Below, one piece after another: positions 1-7,275 of a stretch of DNA of 64,000 nt. Both the position numbers and the translations under genes were made by a program. How positions within the stretch are numbered: position 1 is the stretch's first letter; each line of letters starts with the position of its first letter. Origin of the DNA: Corynebacterium minutissimum. Lineage in GTDB: Bacteria > Actinomycetota > Actinomycetes > Mycobacteriales > Mycobacteriaceae. The notes under the pieces were generated by a model that had not been told where the DNA came from, ran no database searches, and was given only the letters and a program-made list of their open reading frames with translations. The stretch lies in contig NZ_LAYQ01000009.1 in the NCBI RefSeq assembly GCF_000988205.1, forward strand, positions 1 to 64,000. The letters run 5' to 3'.

Positions 1-125
1 TCCCGATCATCCTTTCCGGATAGTCGTTTCTGCTGCACATGGGCCCATTTGTAGTATCCAGACCGAGACACTTTTAATAGCCGTGCCATGCGTTTGATGC
101 TGTAGTTTGCCTTCTCCTGCTGCAT
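1..125 (-). CDS. IS3-family transposase orfB, N-terminal part (cut by window edge)
   Basis: The first 41 codons of OrfB, beginning MQQEKANYSIKRMARLLKVS and then SGYYKW, the conserved opening of IS3-family integrase-type transposases. It is in the -1 frame relative to orfA and starts on the last base of the orfA stop codon. The DDE catalytic core would lie to the left of base 1, so activity cannot be judged. Confidence 0.75.
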   Translation of the reverse strand, partial: MQQEKANYSIKRMARLLKVSRSGYYKWAHVQQKRLSGKDDR

Positions 126-262
126 TAGTTCGAACTTTTCTGCTCGCGTTGCTTCGCGGCGAAGAAGGCTGTCGCTTTTGACAAAAACTCGTTATCCATC
201 TTTGCTTCAGCCAGCTCTCGGCGCAGACGAGCATTCTCAGCACGAAGATCAGCCTCACTCAT
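125..262 (-). pseudogene. IS3-family transposase orfA, C-terminal part
   Basis: A 45-residue frame starting MSEADLRAENARLRREL, the coiled-coil C-terminal half of a standard OrfA, overlapping the end of the upstream piece (ATGA). Its 3' end holds an A4G run followed closely by a TAA that shares one base with the ATG of orfB. That arrangement fits the -1 programmed frameshift that makes the OrfAB fusion in this family. The slippage itself is inferred, not shown. Confidence 0.65.
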
Positions 263-441
263 CCCATCCGAGCTCCTCGGCGTTCACGCTCGAGTTTGAC
301 CCACCGGCCTAAAAGCCCGGCGGAAACACCGATTTCCTTAGCCACATGAGCGATCGGTCGCTCTGACTCGATTACCAGGTTCGCGGCTTCACGCCGGTAC
401 TCAGGCGTGTACTTCTTGCGCTGTTGACTCACAATGAACAT
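259..441 (-). pseudogene. IS3-family transposase orfA, N-terminal part
   Basis: Encodes 60 residues with the helix-turn-helix start typical of IS3 OrfA (KKYTPEYRREAANLV, then HVAKEIGVSAGLLGRWV). The frame ends in TGA at 259-261, where the usual OrfA would run on into its leucine-zipper region. That region continues in another frame from 262, so OrfA appears split by a one-base change near 262-270. AGGAG lies just upstream of the ATG. OrfA binds the terminal repeats during transposition; this copy may be inactive unless the shift is a sequence error. Confidence 0.7.
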
Positions 442-501
442 CCTCTCCTACGGACACAAGATCCGTACAAATAGGGTGTCCACTAAACGAGGGTAACCTC
501 A

Positions 502-579
502 GAAGGCTTTAACGTTCTCGCCTATGACACTCCGATGTCCACGATCGAAACCCTGAACCCAGCCCATCACGCTGAATAA
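502..579 (+). pseudogene. 3' remnant of a tandem paralogue of the gene at 607-1038
   Basis: Twenty-five codons plus stop that match the C-terminus of the intact downstream gene at 22 of 25 residues (EGFNVLAYDTPM, then TIETLNP and HAE). The remnant begins exactly where the IS3 end stops, so the insertion has cut off the rest of the gene. Spacing to the next gene is 27 bases, so the two copies formed a tandem pair before the insertion. Confidence 0.75.
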
Positions 580-606
580 ACCCATGGCGCAACTGGAGGG
601 AACGCA

Positions 607-1038
607 ATGACTCCATCTGATTTCACCGTCGACATGGACTCCGCCGATTCGGTCCTTGAAGCAATGAGCGAGTGTCTGCGTTTAGATGAGGAGCTCAATG
701 AGGAGAAACCGTGGGACGGCTTTGTGGTCGTGACCGGCCTCAACGAAGTACAAGGTGCATCACAAGCATGGCGCTTTGTCGGCAAGGAGACTCTGCCCAC
801 GCCGGTGGGCATACGCAATCCGGCACTCGACCCCGACCTGCTGGAATGGTTGCGACAGCTCACCGCCGATCCGGAACGCGGTAAGTGGCAGACGTGGATC
901 GCGCGCTACGATCTCGCCTCCGATAGTTTCGACCACACATTCCTGTGGCCCGGAGAGGACGAAGGCTTTAACGTCCTTGGCTATGACACCCCGATGGCCA
1001 CGATCGAAACCCTGAACCCGGCCTTCCACGCCGAATAA
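607..1038 (+). CDS. Hypothetical acidic cytosolic protein, possible immunity-type protein
   Basis: 143 residues, acidic, no signal peptide or membrane segment. A good ribosome site (GGAGG, 7 bases before ATG) supports the start. The C-terminal half has the pattern W-x-W, Y-D, F-x-x-x-F and ends in a conserved TPMATIETLNPAF tail shared with the broken copy upstream. Tandem copies of small acidic proteins with aromatic patterns of this kind are common for immunity proteins of polymorphic toxins and are loosely like the YezG/DUF600 type. No toxin is visible here, so the role is a guess. Confidence 0.6.
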   Translation: MTPSDFTVDMDSADSVLEAMSECLRLDEELNEEKPWDGFVVVTGLNEVQGASQAWRFVGKETLPTPVGIRNPALDPDLLEWLRQLTADPERGKWQTWIARYDLASDSFDHTFLWPGEDEGFNVLGYDTPMATIETLNPAFHAE

Positions 1039-1453
1039 CCGCGACCACAGGACCCATTTCAGCATTGGTATCGCCCCGGTAACGCCGACCCGTCTAGGTT
1101 GCTTGCCCAAGTAGAAGTAACGCGTGAGCGTTACTAGGGGGCTGCGTATGGAGCGCTGCACTACGCTGCTTCTTTGGTTTCGTGCTAGCGCGTCTTTATC
1201 TGGGAGTGCCGAACCTTCCGAGAAACCCGCCGAGAAGTCTCTTTACAAAGAACTCACCGACACCGATGGGCAAGTCCTCGGCGACCCGACGACGAACAAG
1301 TCCAACCCTCCCGCTCCTTTGATGTCGGCAGCTCCCTGAATGGTTCTGGATTGGGTGGTCATGTGAGAATTATCTTGGTGCCAAAACGGTGGATGCACCC
1401 GTGAGGAGGGGGTTCCTTCTCGCGGGTACATCTATTGGGCAAAGGTGTGAGGC
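1039..1453. other. Intergenic region with hairpins, no convincing gene
   Basis: This stretch holds a perfect 8-bp hairpin at 1116-1135 (AGTAACGC/GCGTTACT) and an imperfect one at about 1397-1427 (ACCCGCGAG/CTCACGGGT on the minus strand). The second lies just past the stop of the CAP gene and may end its transcript, although neither is followed by a clear T run. A 71-codon plus-strand frame at 1124-1339 has no ribosome site and no recognisable sequence. I see no gene. Confidence 0.5.
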
Positions 1454-2008
1454 CTAGCGTCCAAAATTCTGAACTGCATACAGCTTGCCGTCGGCGCCGA
1501 TGGCCATGCCAATCCCCACGGACTTGGCGCGCGGGTCAAGCAGGTTCTTGCGGTGGCCGGGGGAGTCCATCCATAGCTGCACGATGCGGGCATCGGAGTA
1601 GTCGCTCCATGCCTGGAGGACGTTCTCGCCACCAGCCGGCAGGCCGGCGGGGTAGTGCGTCCAGTAGTTCGGGCGGTGACGGGTGTTGCCGTCGCGGCTC
1701 AAGGTGTTGGCCCAGTCCTGCGCCAGGTTGGTCAGGTTCGGGTCAACGCGCAGCGGTGCGAGGCCATTGGCCACGCGCTGGGCATTGGTTTGATTAATGA
1801 TTCCCTGGACGCTGGCGGAGGTCTGCGGTGCCGGGGTAACTGGACCTGCCGCTGCGGGGACGGTGAAGCCGAACGCGGCCGGGTTGAACGTGCCGAAGGA
1901 ACTTACAGCCTGAGCAGGGGCGTTGACGGAGCCAGCGAAGAGTGCTGCGGCGGCAGCAACGGGGGCAATGATCTTTGTGGCGGTGTGTCCAAACTGGAGG
2001 CGGAACAT
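1454..2008 (-). CDS. Secreted CAP (SCP/PR1) domain protein
   Basis: 184 residues from the ATG at 2008, chosen because AAAGAGG precedes it at good spacing; a longer upstream frame has no ribosome site. Residues 1-35 form a signal peptide ending near AQA. After a Pro/Ala-rich linker comes a bacterial CAP domain: INQTNAQRVANGLAPLRVD, then WANTLS, RHRP, GENV and SPGHRKNLL, ending VQNFGR. The His and Glu residues of the CAP cavity (RHRP, GEN) are present. Family members are exported; exact role is unknown, with lipid binding or wall functions proposed for relatives. Confidence 0.9.
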   Translation of the reverse strand: MFRLQFGHTATKIIAPVAAAAALFAGSVNAPAQAVSSFGTFNPAAFGFTVPAAAGPVTPAPQTSASVQGIINQTNAQRVANGLAPLRVDPNLTNLAQDWANTLSRDGNTRHRPNYWTHYPAGLPAGGENVLQAWSDYSDARIVQLWMDSPGHRKNLLDPRAKSVGIGMAIGADGKLYAVQNFGR

Positions 2009-2516
2009 GGCGGGCACCTCTTTCTGCTTCAGGGTTAAGTGGCGGCTTTCCTGCCGCGTACCGAGCGGTACTTTCACTTAAAATTAAAGCTCTCTTCAGT
2101 GTGGAAAGGCCAGCTGACCAGCAGCTTTAAGTTTTCCCCTTATGTTTGCCGCCTTTTATGGCTCGTCTCTTAGGCTTCTTTAGATTTCCCCTACTTTTGG
2201 CCCAACTTTGCAAAGGTTGGGCCTTTAGTTTCGTGCAGTGGGGGTAATGTTCGGGGGTGGTCGTTCAGGATTATATTCCTATAAACAGGCCTTTTAGGCG
2301 AAAGGTGGCTAAATATGGCTAAAACTTTGGTTATTTCTTGGCAAAAGCATGGTTATCTTCTGTGAATGTATAGCTTGCACTTATGGGTGGTGCCGTGGCG
2401 CGGCGCGGACATATGGTGATGACGAGCGTGGATAGATCCTGGGAAGAACGATCGGACCGCCTAAAGATTAAGAAAACTAATACGTCTATTGGGGTAGCTT
2501 ATCGTGATGGTGCGGG
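2009..2516. other. Intergenic region upstream of CAP gene and mmuM
   Basis: About 500 bases, AT-richer than the flanks. It must hold the minus-strand promoter of the CAP gene. At 2199-2223 there is a near-perfect inverted repeat (GGCCCAAC-TTTG/CAAAGGTTGGGCC, one bulge) followed on the plus strand by TTTAGTTT; no plus-strand gene precedes it, so it may be a regulatory palindrome rather than a terminator. A possible small frame at 2383-2520 is listed separately. Confidence 0.5.
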
Positions 2517-2520
2517 GTGA
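2383..2520 (+). CDS. Possible 45-residue upstream frame coupled to mmuM
   Basis: An ATG frame of 45 codons, Arg/Lys-rich, whose TGA overlaps the GTG start of the next gene as GTGA. TATAGC lies 8 bases before the ATG, which would fit a leaderless transcript; no ribosome site is present. No homologue is recognised. Either a small translated leader that couples mmuM translation, or chance. Confidence 0.25.
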   Translation: MGGAVARRGHMVMTSVDRSWEERSDRLKIKKTNTSIGVAYRDGAG

Positions 2521-3455
2521 CTGCGGAAGCCATTGCTAAGCTCATGCGCATGGTCCTTCATGCCGCGCCGCTGCTTCTCGATGGCGGCCTGGGAACCTAC
2601 CTCGAAGCCCAGGGGCACGATATCTCCGGTCCGTTGTGGTCGGCGCGAGTGCTGCGTGAGAACCCAGCGCTCATCGAATCTGCCCACGCTGATTTCTTCG
2701 CCGCCGGTGCCCAAGTGGCCACCACGGCTTCCTACCAAGTCACCTTTGACGTCCTCGGCGAGGAGGCGGAAACACTTCTGCGCCGCAGTGTTGCGGTGGC
2801 ACGTGATGCGGCAGGCGAGGCCGTCGACAAGCACGGCGCCCTGGAGGAATGCTTGGTTGCCGCATCCATCGGCCCTTATGGTGCAGGCCCAGGTGAGGGC
2901 ACCGACTACGACGGAGCCTACGGCCTTAGCCGCGAGGAGCTGTACCGCTGGCATGCCCGCAGGGTAGCGGTGCTCGCGGATACGGACGCTGATTTTTTGC
3001 TTGCTGAGACCATCCCCAACGTCGATGAGGCTGCGGTACTGCTGGAGCTCCTGTCAGCTCAGCCCAAGCCCTTCGCGCTGAGCATTACCGGGGCCATTGC
3101 CGCTGACCCGGTCAAGCTCATGCGCGTCATTGACCTGGTCAACCAGGCACCACGGCTGGGTGCCGTGGGCGTGAACTGCGTGAGCGCGCCCCACGCGCTT
3201 GGTGTGGTGAAGATGCTGCACGCAGCCACCGATAAGCCGTTGCTGGCTTGTCCCAACAGCGGCGAACTCTGGGACCACGGCGCCCATGAGTGGCGGCCGG
3301 CCCCCGCTGGCGCGGTGAGTTTGGCTGAGGCTGCAACGGATCTCGTGACTGCCGGCGTTAGCCTGCTGGGCGGGTGCTGCCGCGTGGGGCCTACTGAGAT
3401 ACGCCAGCTGCGCGCTTCCATCCTTCGCGCAACAAGCGACTCATCTGGGCAATAA
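2517..3455 (+). CDS. mmuM: Homocysteine S-methyltransferase
   Basis: 312 residues. It carries the pterin-independent homocysteine methyltransferase fold: LLLDGGLGTYLE near the N-terminus, PLWSARVL, then the zinc-binding cysteines in VGVNC (about residue 222) and LLGGCC (about 288). The family moves a methyl group from S-methylmethionine or S-adenosylmethionine to homocysteine, giving methionine, in the cytosol. The GTG at 2517 has no clear ribosome site; ATG codons at 2544 and 2550 are alternatives and would remove only non-conserved residues. No S-methylmethionine permease lies beside it. Confidence 0.88.
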   Translation: MTAEAIAKLMRMVLHAAPLLLDGGLGTYLEAQGHDISGPLWSARVLRENPALIESAHADFFAAGAQVATTASYQVTFDVLGEEAETLLRRSVAVARDAAGEAVDKHGALEECLVAASIGPYGAGPGEGTDYDGAYGLSREELYRWHARRVAVLADTDADFLLAETIPNVDEAAVLLELLSAQPKPFALSITGAIAADPVKLMRVIDLVNQAPRLGAVGVNCVSAPHALGVVKMLHAATDKPLLACPNSGELWDHGAHEWRPAPAGAVSLAEAATDLVTAGVSLLGGCCRVGPTEIRQLRASILRATSDSSGQ

Positions 3456-3503
3456 CGAAGGAATACCAGGACAACCCCACGGCACGGGGGATACAGTATT
3501 GCT

Positions 3504-3890
3504 ATGAAAAAATCTTCTTTCCTCGCAGCATGCGCTGCGCTCCTCGTCGCATCACTGTCCGTCCCCGCCGCCAACGCCGAACTGACCCAAACTGAGCGGG
3601 ATCAATTCCGTACCGACCCCGTTGGCGCGATTGCCTGGCAGGCCATCAAAGGCTCTTCGGAATATGTTCGCGCTGATGGCAACACCATGATGGCCGCGTC
3701 CTTCTTCTCTATGACTATGCCGGGGCAGAGCATCGGCATGCCCGCACTGGAGAACTGCGCAGAGCGCGTCGGCTCCTCCGCGCCGGAGGGCGGCGTTCGC
3801 TACGTGGCGGCCGCCCTGTGCGCCACCTTCGATCCGAATGCCCGCGGCGAGGTGCAGCGCGGGGACTTTGGCTACGGGCCGTTGCGCTAA
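3504..3890 (+). CDS. Small secreted protein, two cysteines
   Basis: 128 residues with a clear signal peptide (MKKSSFLAACAALLVASLSV, cleavage near ANA). The mature part is about 100 residues with two cysteines in the C-terminal half (ENCAER and ALCATF) that could form a disulfide. No known family is recognised. The ATG has no ribosome site but TACAGT sits six bases before it, which would fit a leaderless mRNA. It lies 48 bases after mmuM on the same strand. Confidence 0.75.
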   Translation: MKKSSFLAACAALLVASLSVPAANAELTQTERDQFRTDPVGAIAWQAIKGSSEYVRADGNTMMAASFFSMTMPGQSIGMPALENCAERVGSSAPEGGVRYVAAALCATFDPNARGEVQRGDFGYGPLR

Positions 3891-3965
3891 GCCTCACTGT
3901 GGTCAGTCGCGCTACGCCACGTAGTGCGTAGCGCGTAGGATCGGGTGCTGTCTTAAGGAGGATTG

Positions 3966-4457
3966 ATGCGCAAGCACGTGGTGATCATGGGAGTCTCGAG
4001 CTGCGGTAAGTCCACGGTGGGGGAGTTGCTGGCGCAGCGCACCGGCCTGCCTTTTCGGGATGGGGACGATATGCATCCGAAGACGAACATCGAGAAGATG
4101 TCCTCGGGGCAGGCGCTTGACGACGACGACCGCAAGCCCTGGCTCGAGTCCATCGGCCGCTTTCTCGCGGACCAGGACGCCGGGGCCATCGTGGGCTGCT
4201 CCGCGCTCAAGCGCTCCTACCGCGACATCATCCGCGCCGCGGCACCGGATACGGTCTTCGTGCACCTGCACGGCTCCTACGATTTGCTCAAGGAGCGCAT
4301 GAGCCAGCGCTCTGGGCACTTCATGCCGATCTCCCTGCTGGATTCACAGTTCGAGACGCTCGAGGAACTGCAGCCGGGGGAAGCAGGCATCGTGCTGGAT
4401 GTCAGCGCCGCCCCGGAGGAACTTGCCGCCGCGGCGGCCGAGTACCTGCAGGTCTAG
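3966..4457 (+). CDS. gntK: Gluconokinase
   Basis: 163 residues, the usual length for GntK-type gluconate kinases. Phosphorylates gluconate to 6-phosphogluconate for the pentose-phosphate pathway. P-loop GVSSCGKST at residues 8-16, then RDGDDMHP and IEKMSSGQALDDDDRKPWL, GCSALKRSYRD and SGHFMP, all typical of the family. The P-loop has SSCGKS in place of the usual SGSGKS. The ATG at 3966 follows AAGGAGG at short spacing; a TTG three bases earlier is less likely. It converges with the gluconate permease, sharing a CTAG at the two stop codons. Confidence 0.93.
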   Translation: MRKHVVIMGVSSCGKSTVGELLAQRTGLPFRDGDDMHPKTNIEKMSSGQALDDDDRKPWLESIGRFLADQDAGAIVGCSALKRSYRDIIRAAAPDTVFVHLHGSYDLLKERMSQRSGHFMPISLLDSQFETLEELQPGEAGIVLDVSAAPEELAAAAAEYLQV

Positions 4458-5857
4458 AGCAGCGCGGCGGCGCCGTAGAAGATAAGGACGACGCCGAAGC
4501 CGATCGCGGAAATCAGTGCCTGGTTGACGGTCCACGTCCGAAGCGTGGTGGCTACGTCCATGCCCATGAGCCGGCCGACCAACCAGAAGCCGGAGTCATT
4601 GACGTGGCTGCCAAAGACGGAACCTGCCGCGGTGGCAAGCGTGATGAGGACCAGCTGGATTTCCGTGAAGCCGCCTGCCTCCACGGCGGGCACCATGAGG
4701 GCTGCGGCAGTGGTGAGGGCAACGGTGGCTGAGCCCTGTGCCAGGCGCAGAGCTACCGCGATGAGGTAGCAGGCCAGGATAACGGGGATGCCGAGTCCGG
4801 ACATGGAATCCGCCAGCGCGTCACCGATGCCGCTGGTGCGCAGCACCCCGCCAAACATGCCGCCGGCACCGGTGATGAGGATGACGGAACAAATCGGACC
4901 AAGCGAAGACTCCACGGTCTTTTCGATGGCGCTCTTGCTTTCCCCGCGGCGCAGGCCCAGCACGGCCATCGCCGCAAGAGTGGTGATCAGCAGGGCGATC
5001 GGGGTCTGGCCTAAGAAAATGAAGAAGCGCACCCATGAGGCAGCGGGGTCGACGAGGCCAGCGGTGCCCAGCGTGGTCAGCCCGGTATTGCCAAAGATAA
5101 GCACCATGGGGATGAACAGGATGCTGAGAACCGCGAACGGGGAGGCTGGGCGCGCCGGCAGTTCCGCTTCGCTCACCAGCGCGCCGGTGACCGCTTCCTC
5201 GAGGCGGTAGGGGTACTTCTTTCCTAGGTGGAGCCCGAAGCGGTAGCCGGAGAGATACCACGTGGGCAGCGCGACGAGGAGACCGAAGATAAGGATGAGG
5301 CCGATGTTCGCGCCGAAGAACTCACCAGCTGCGACAGGTCCCGGGTGCGGTGGGACAAAGACGTGCATGACGGAAAAGGCGCCGGCGGCGGGGATGCCGT
5401 AGGCCAACACTGGGCCATCGAGGCGCCGGGCGACGGCGAAGATGACCGGCAGCATCACCATGAGACCCGCGTCGAAGAAGATGGGAAAACCCATGATGAG
5501 GGAGGCCACGCCCAGAGCCAGGGGCGCTTTGTCCTCGCCGAAGAGTTTCACGAGGGCGTCGGCAAGCGTCTTGGCACCGCCGGAGGTCTCCGCCAACCGC
5601 CCGATCATGGCGCCCAGGCCCACCAGCAAGGCCACGGAACCCAACGTCGATCCGAAGCCGCTCGTCATGGTGGGCACCACGCCATCCAGTGGGATGCCGG
5701 CGGCCAACGCAGTCAGCGCGGAGACCGTGACGAGGGTGACGAAGGCGTGCACCTTGAAGTAGATGACAAGGACCAAGATGACCGCAATTGCAGCCGCGGC
5801 GATGCCGAGAAGTGGTCCTGTCGTAAGTGTGGGTTCCCACGTATCCATGACATTCAT
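4454..5857 (-). CDS. gntP: Gluconate:proton symporter, GntP family
   Basis: About 467 residues with some 12-14 hydrophobic segments; contains GIPLDGVVPTMTSGFGSTLG, GLGAMIGRLAETSGGA, FPIFFDAGLMVMLPVIF and HVFVPPHPGPVAA, all hallmarks of GntP permeases. Imports gluconate across the inner membrane for the kinase next to it. The start is uncertain: ATG at 5857 (NVMDTWEP) or 5848; neither has a strong ribosome site, and the longer upstream frame is not conserved-looking. The stop shares four bases with the convergent gntK. Confidence 0.92.
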   Translation of the reverse strand: MNVMDTWEPTLTTGPLLGIAAAAIAVILVLVIYFKVHAFVTLVTVSALTALAAGIPLDGVVPTMTSGFGSTLGSVALLVGLGAMIGRLAETSGGAKTLADALVKLFGEDKAPLALGVASLIMGFPIFFDAGLMVMLPVIFAVARRLDGPVLAYGIPAAGAFSVMHVFVPPHPGPVAAGEFFGANIGLILIFGLLVALPTWYLSGYRFGLHLGKKYPYRLEEAVTGALVSEAELPARPASPFAVLSILFIPMVLIFGNTGLTTLGTAGLVDPAASWVRFFIFLGQTPIALLITTLAAMAVLGLRRGESKSAIEKTVESSLGPICSVILITGAGGMFGGVLRTSGIGDALADSMSGLGIPVILACYLIAVALRLAQGSATVALTTAAALMVPAVEAGGFTEIQLVLITLATAAGSVFGSHVNDSGFWLVGRLMGMDVATTLRTWTVNQALISAIGFGVVLIFYGAAALL

Positions 5858-5898
5858 GGATGCTGATTTTACTAATGCAACGTGCGGTGATCTAGGGA

Positions 5899-7074
5899 CT
5901 ACACCCCGAGGGCCGGGCCCACCGTGGCCCAACTGATGGCCAGCTCACGTCGGAACAGCCCCCACGTGTGGCGTCCTTCCGGAAGCTCGTAGTAATCGAG
6001 ATCCACGCCAGCTGCGGTGGCTTGCTTGGCGTAGTAGGAACTGCACCAATAATCCAAGCGCTCATTGAGGCCTAGTGCCGGCAGCGGTGAGTCCTCAATG
6101 TCGACATCAAAGTCCGCCGGGCCACCGCGTGAGACGATGACAAACGTCTTCCTGCCGTGCTGCTTATCGAGGTTGAGAACCGGCGAATGCCGAGCCCACG
6201 CCGGATCCCACGGTGCACCAAAGGAGCGCGCCGGGTCCGTGCCGTAGAACGCCGCGCTGACCCACGCGAAGCCTTGCGCGACAACGCCCGTGGTCGAGGG
6301 GCAACCGGAGATGGAACCGGCCACCTTGAACCGCGGATCATAGGTGGCAAGTTCGAGTGCTGGGCCGCCAGAGTTGCTCACGCCCGCGATGCCGTCGGTA
6401 CCGTTGCCGTGAAACTCGGCGTCGATAAGCTGCGGGAGCTCCTTGGTCAGGTAGGTGGCCCACTTGTACTTTCCGTGCGTGTCGTGCGGCTGGGCCCAAT
6501 CGGACATCATTGAGCCATAAGCACCGCGCGGCGAGACAACATTGACCTGCTTGTCCTGGAAGAACTCGGAGGCTCCTCCGCCGTCCCACCACAGTGCGTC
6601 CTCGCCTCCTCCGGCACCACCGAGCAAGTAATAGGTCGGGCGGGGCTGAGTATTCTCCAATCCACCCGGCGGGAGAATAATGTCGTTGGTGATGACGCGG
6701 TCCATGGATGGTGAGTAGGCCTTGAACTGCCACACGTTGTCCTGGATGTGCTGCAGCTCGCGCAGCTGTGCCGGCGCGGCGGTGGCTGGCGGGCGCGTGG
6801 CTTCTGGCGCCACGACGGGAATCTTTAACAGCTGGAGCAGCGGTCCCCATACGGCAAAGATGTTCTCCGCGAAGAGCACCGGCGCCAACGGACCCAGCGC
6901 GATGGGATCGAGAGCAGAGGAGTGCTGATCAATGTTGGTGACCTCGCTGCTCAGCGAGTCTGCTGAGTGTGCGGAATCAACTGAAGACTGCGCGTGTGCG
7001 AGATGAGTGTGGGGAGGAGAAAGAATCAGCCCCACCGAAAGAATGCCCGCGAGCGCGGTGCGAGAGGAAAGCAT
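5899..7074 (-). CDS. Secreted esterase, mycolyltransferase (antigen 85)-like
   Basis: 391 residues from ATG 7074. Signal peptide at residues 1-28 (ending HLAHA). A long N-terminal spacer is followed by an alpha/beta-hydrolase domain: PRPTYYLLGGAGGGEDALWW, NVVSPRGAYGSMMSDW, nucleophile serine in GVSNSGG and the C-terminal His in EGRHTWGLF. This order matches corynebacterial trehalose mycolyltransferases (Cmt) of the antigen 85 family, which transfer mycolates in the outer envelope. The nucleophile elbow is less standard than in Ag85. It lies 41 bases upstream of gntP on the same strand but is probably unrelated. Confidence 0.8.
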   Translation of the reverse strand: MLSSRTALAGILSVGLILSPPHTHLAHAQSSVDSAHSADSLSSEVTNIDQHSSALDPIALGPLAPVLFAENIFAVWGPLLQLLKIPVVAPEATRPPATAAPAQLRELQHIQDNVWQFKAYSPSMDRVITNDIILPPGGLENTQPRPTYYLLGGAGGGEDALWWDGGGASEFFQDKQVNVVSPRGAYGSMMSDWAQPHDTHGKYKWATYLTKELPQLIDAEFHGNGTDGIAGVSNSGGPALELATYDPRFKVAGSISGCPSTTGVVAQGFAWVSAAFYGTDPARSFGAPWDPAWARHSPVLNLDKQHGRKTFVIVSRGGPADFDVDIEDSPLPALGLNERLDYWCSSYYAKQATAAGVDLDYYELPEGRHTWGLFRRELAISWATVGPALGV

Positions 7075-7168
7075 TATCTCAGAATATCCAACAAACATTG
7101 CATCGACTGCATTAGTGCATTAGTACATAACAGCGCTAGTGGGGCTGGGCGCTCCAAACCGGAGAAAC

Positions 7169-7206
7169 GTAAACCCCCGACCGCATGGGGGCGGTCGGGG
7201 GTTTAC
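7169..7206 (-). terminator. Strong hairpin, terminator after the exported 460-residue protein
   Basis: Perfect 16-bp stem (GTAAACCCCCGACCGC with its complement) and a 6-base loop between the stop of the gene at 7276-8658 and the start of the esterase gene. A short T-rich stretch follows on the minus strand. Likely ends the upstream transcript. Confidence 0.75.
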
Positions 7207-7275
7207 GCACTCTCTCGCAGCCGGACTAAGCGCCGGCGTGCTGCACACTCGTTATGTAGAGGAGGGGGCTGTTAT

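Larger units (their letters stand above)
1..501 (-). mobile_element. IS3-family insertion sequence, 5' part (continues beyond window start)
   Basis: Reading on the minus strand, the element starts at 501 with TGAGGTTACCCTCG and runs into orfA and orfB, leaving the window at base 1. The outer end is set by comparison: from base 502 the sequence matches the 3' end of the intact gene at 607-1038, and nothing before 502 does. The terminus begins with TG, as is usual in the family. The opposite end and the target duplication lie outside the window. Confidence 0.8.

Noticed and set aside
1124..1339. 71-codon plus-strand frame
   Set aside because: No ribosome site, no recognisable domain, low-complexity end; starts inside a hairpin.
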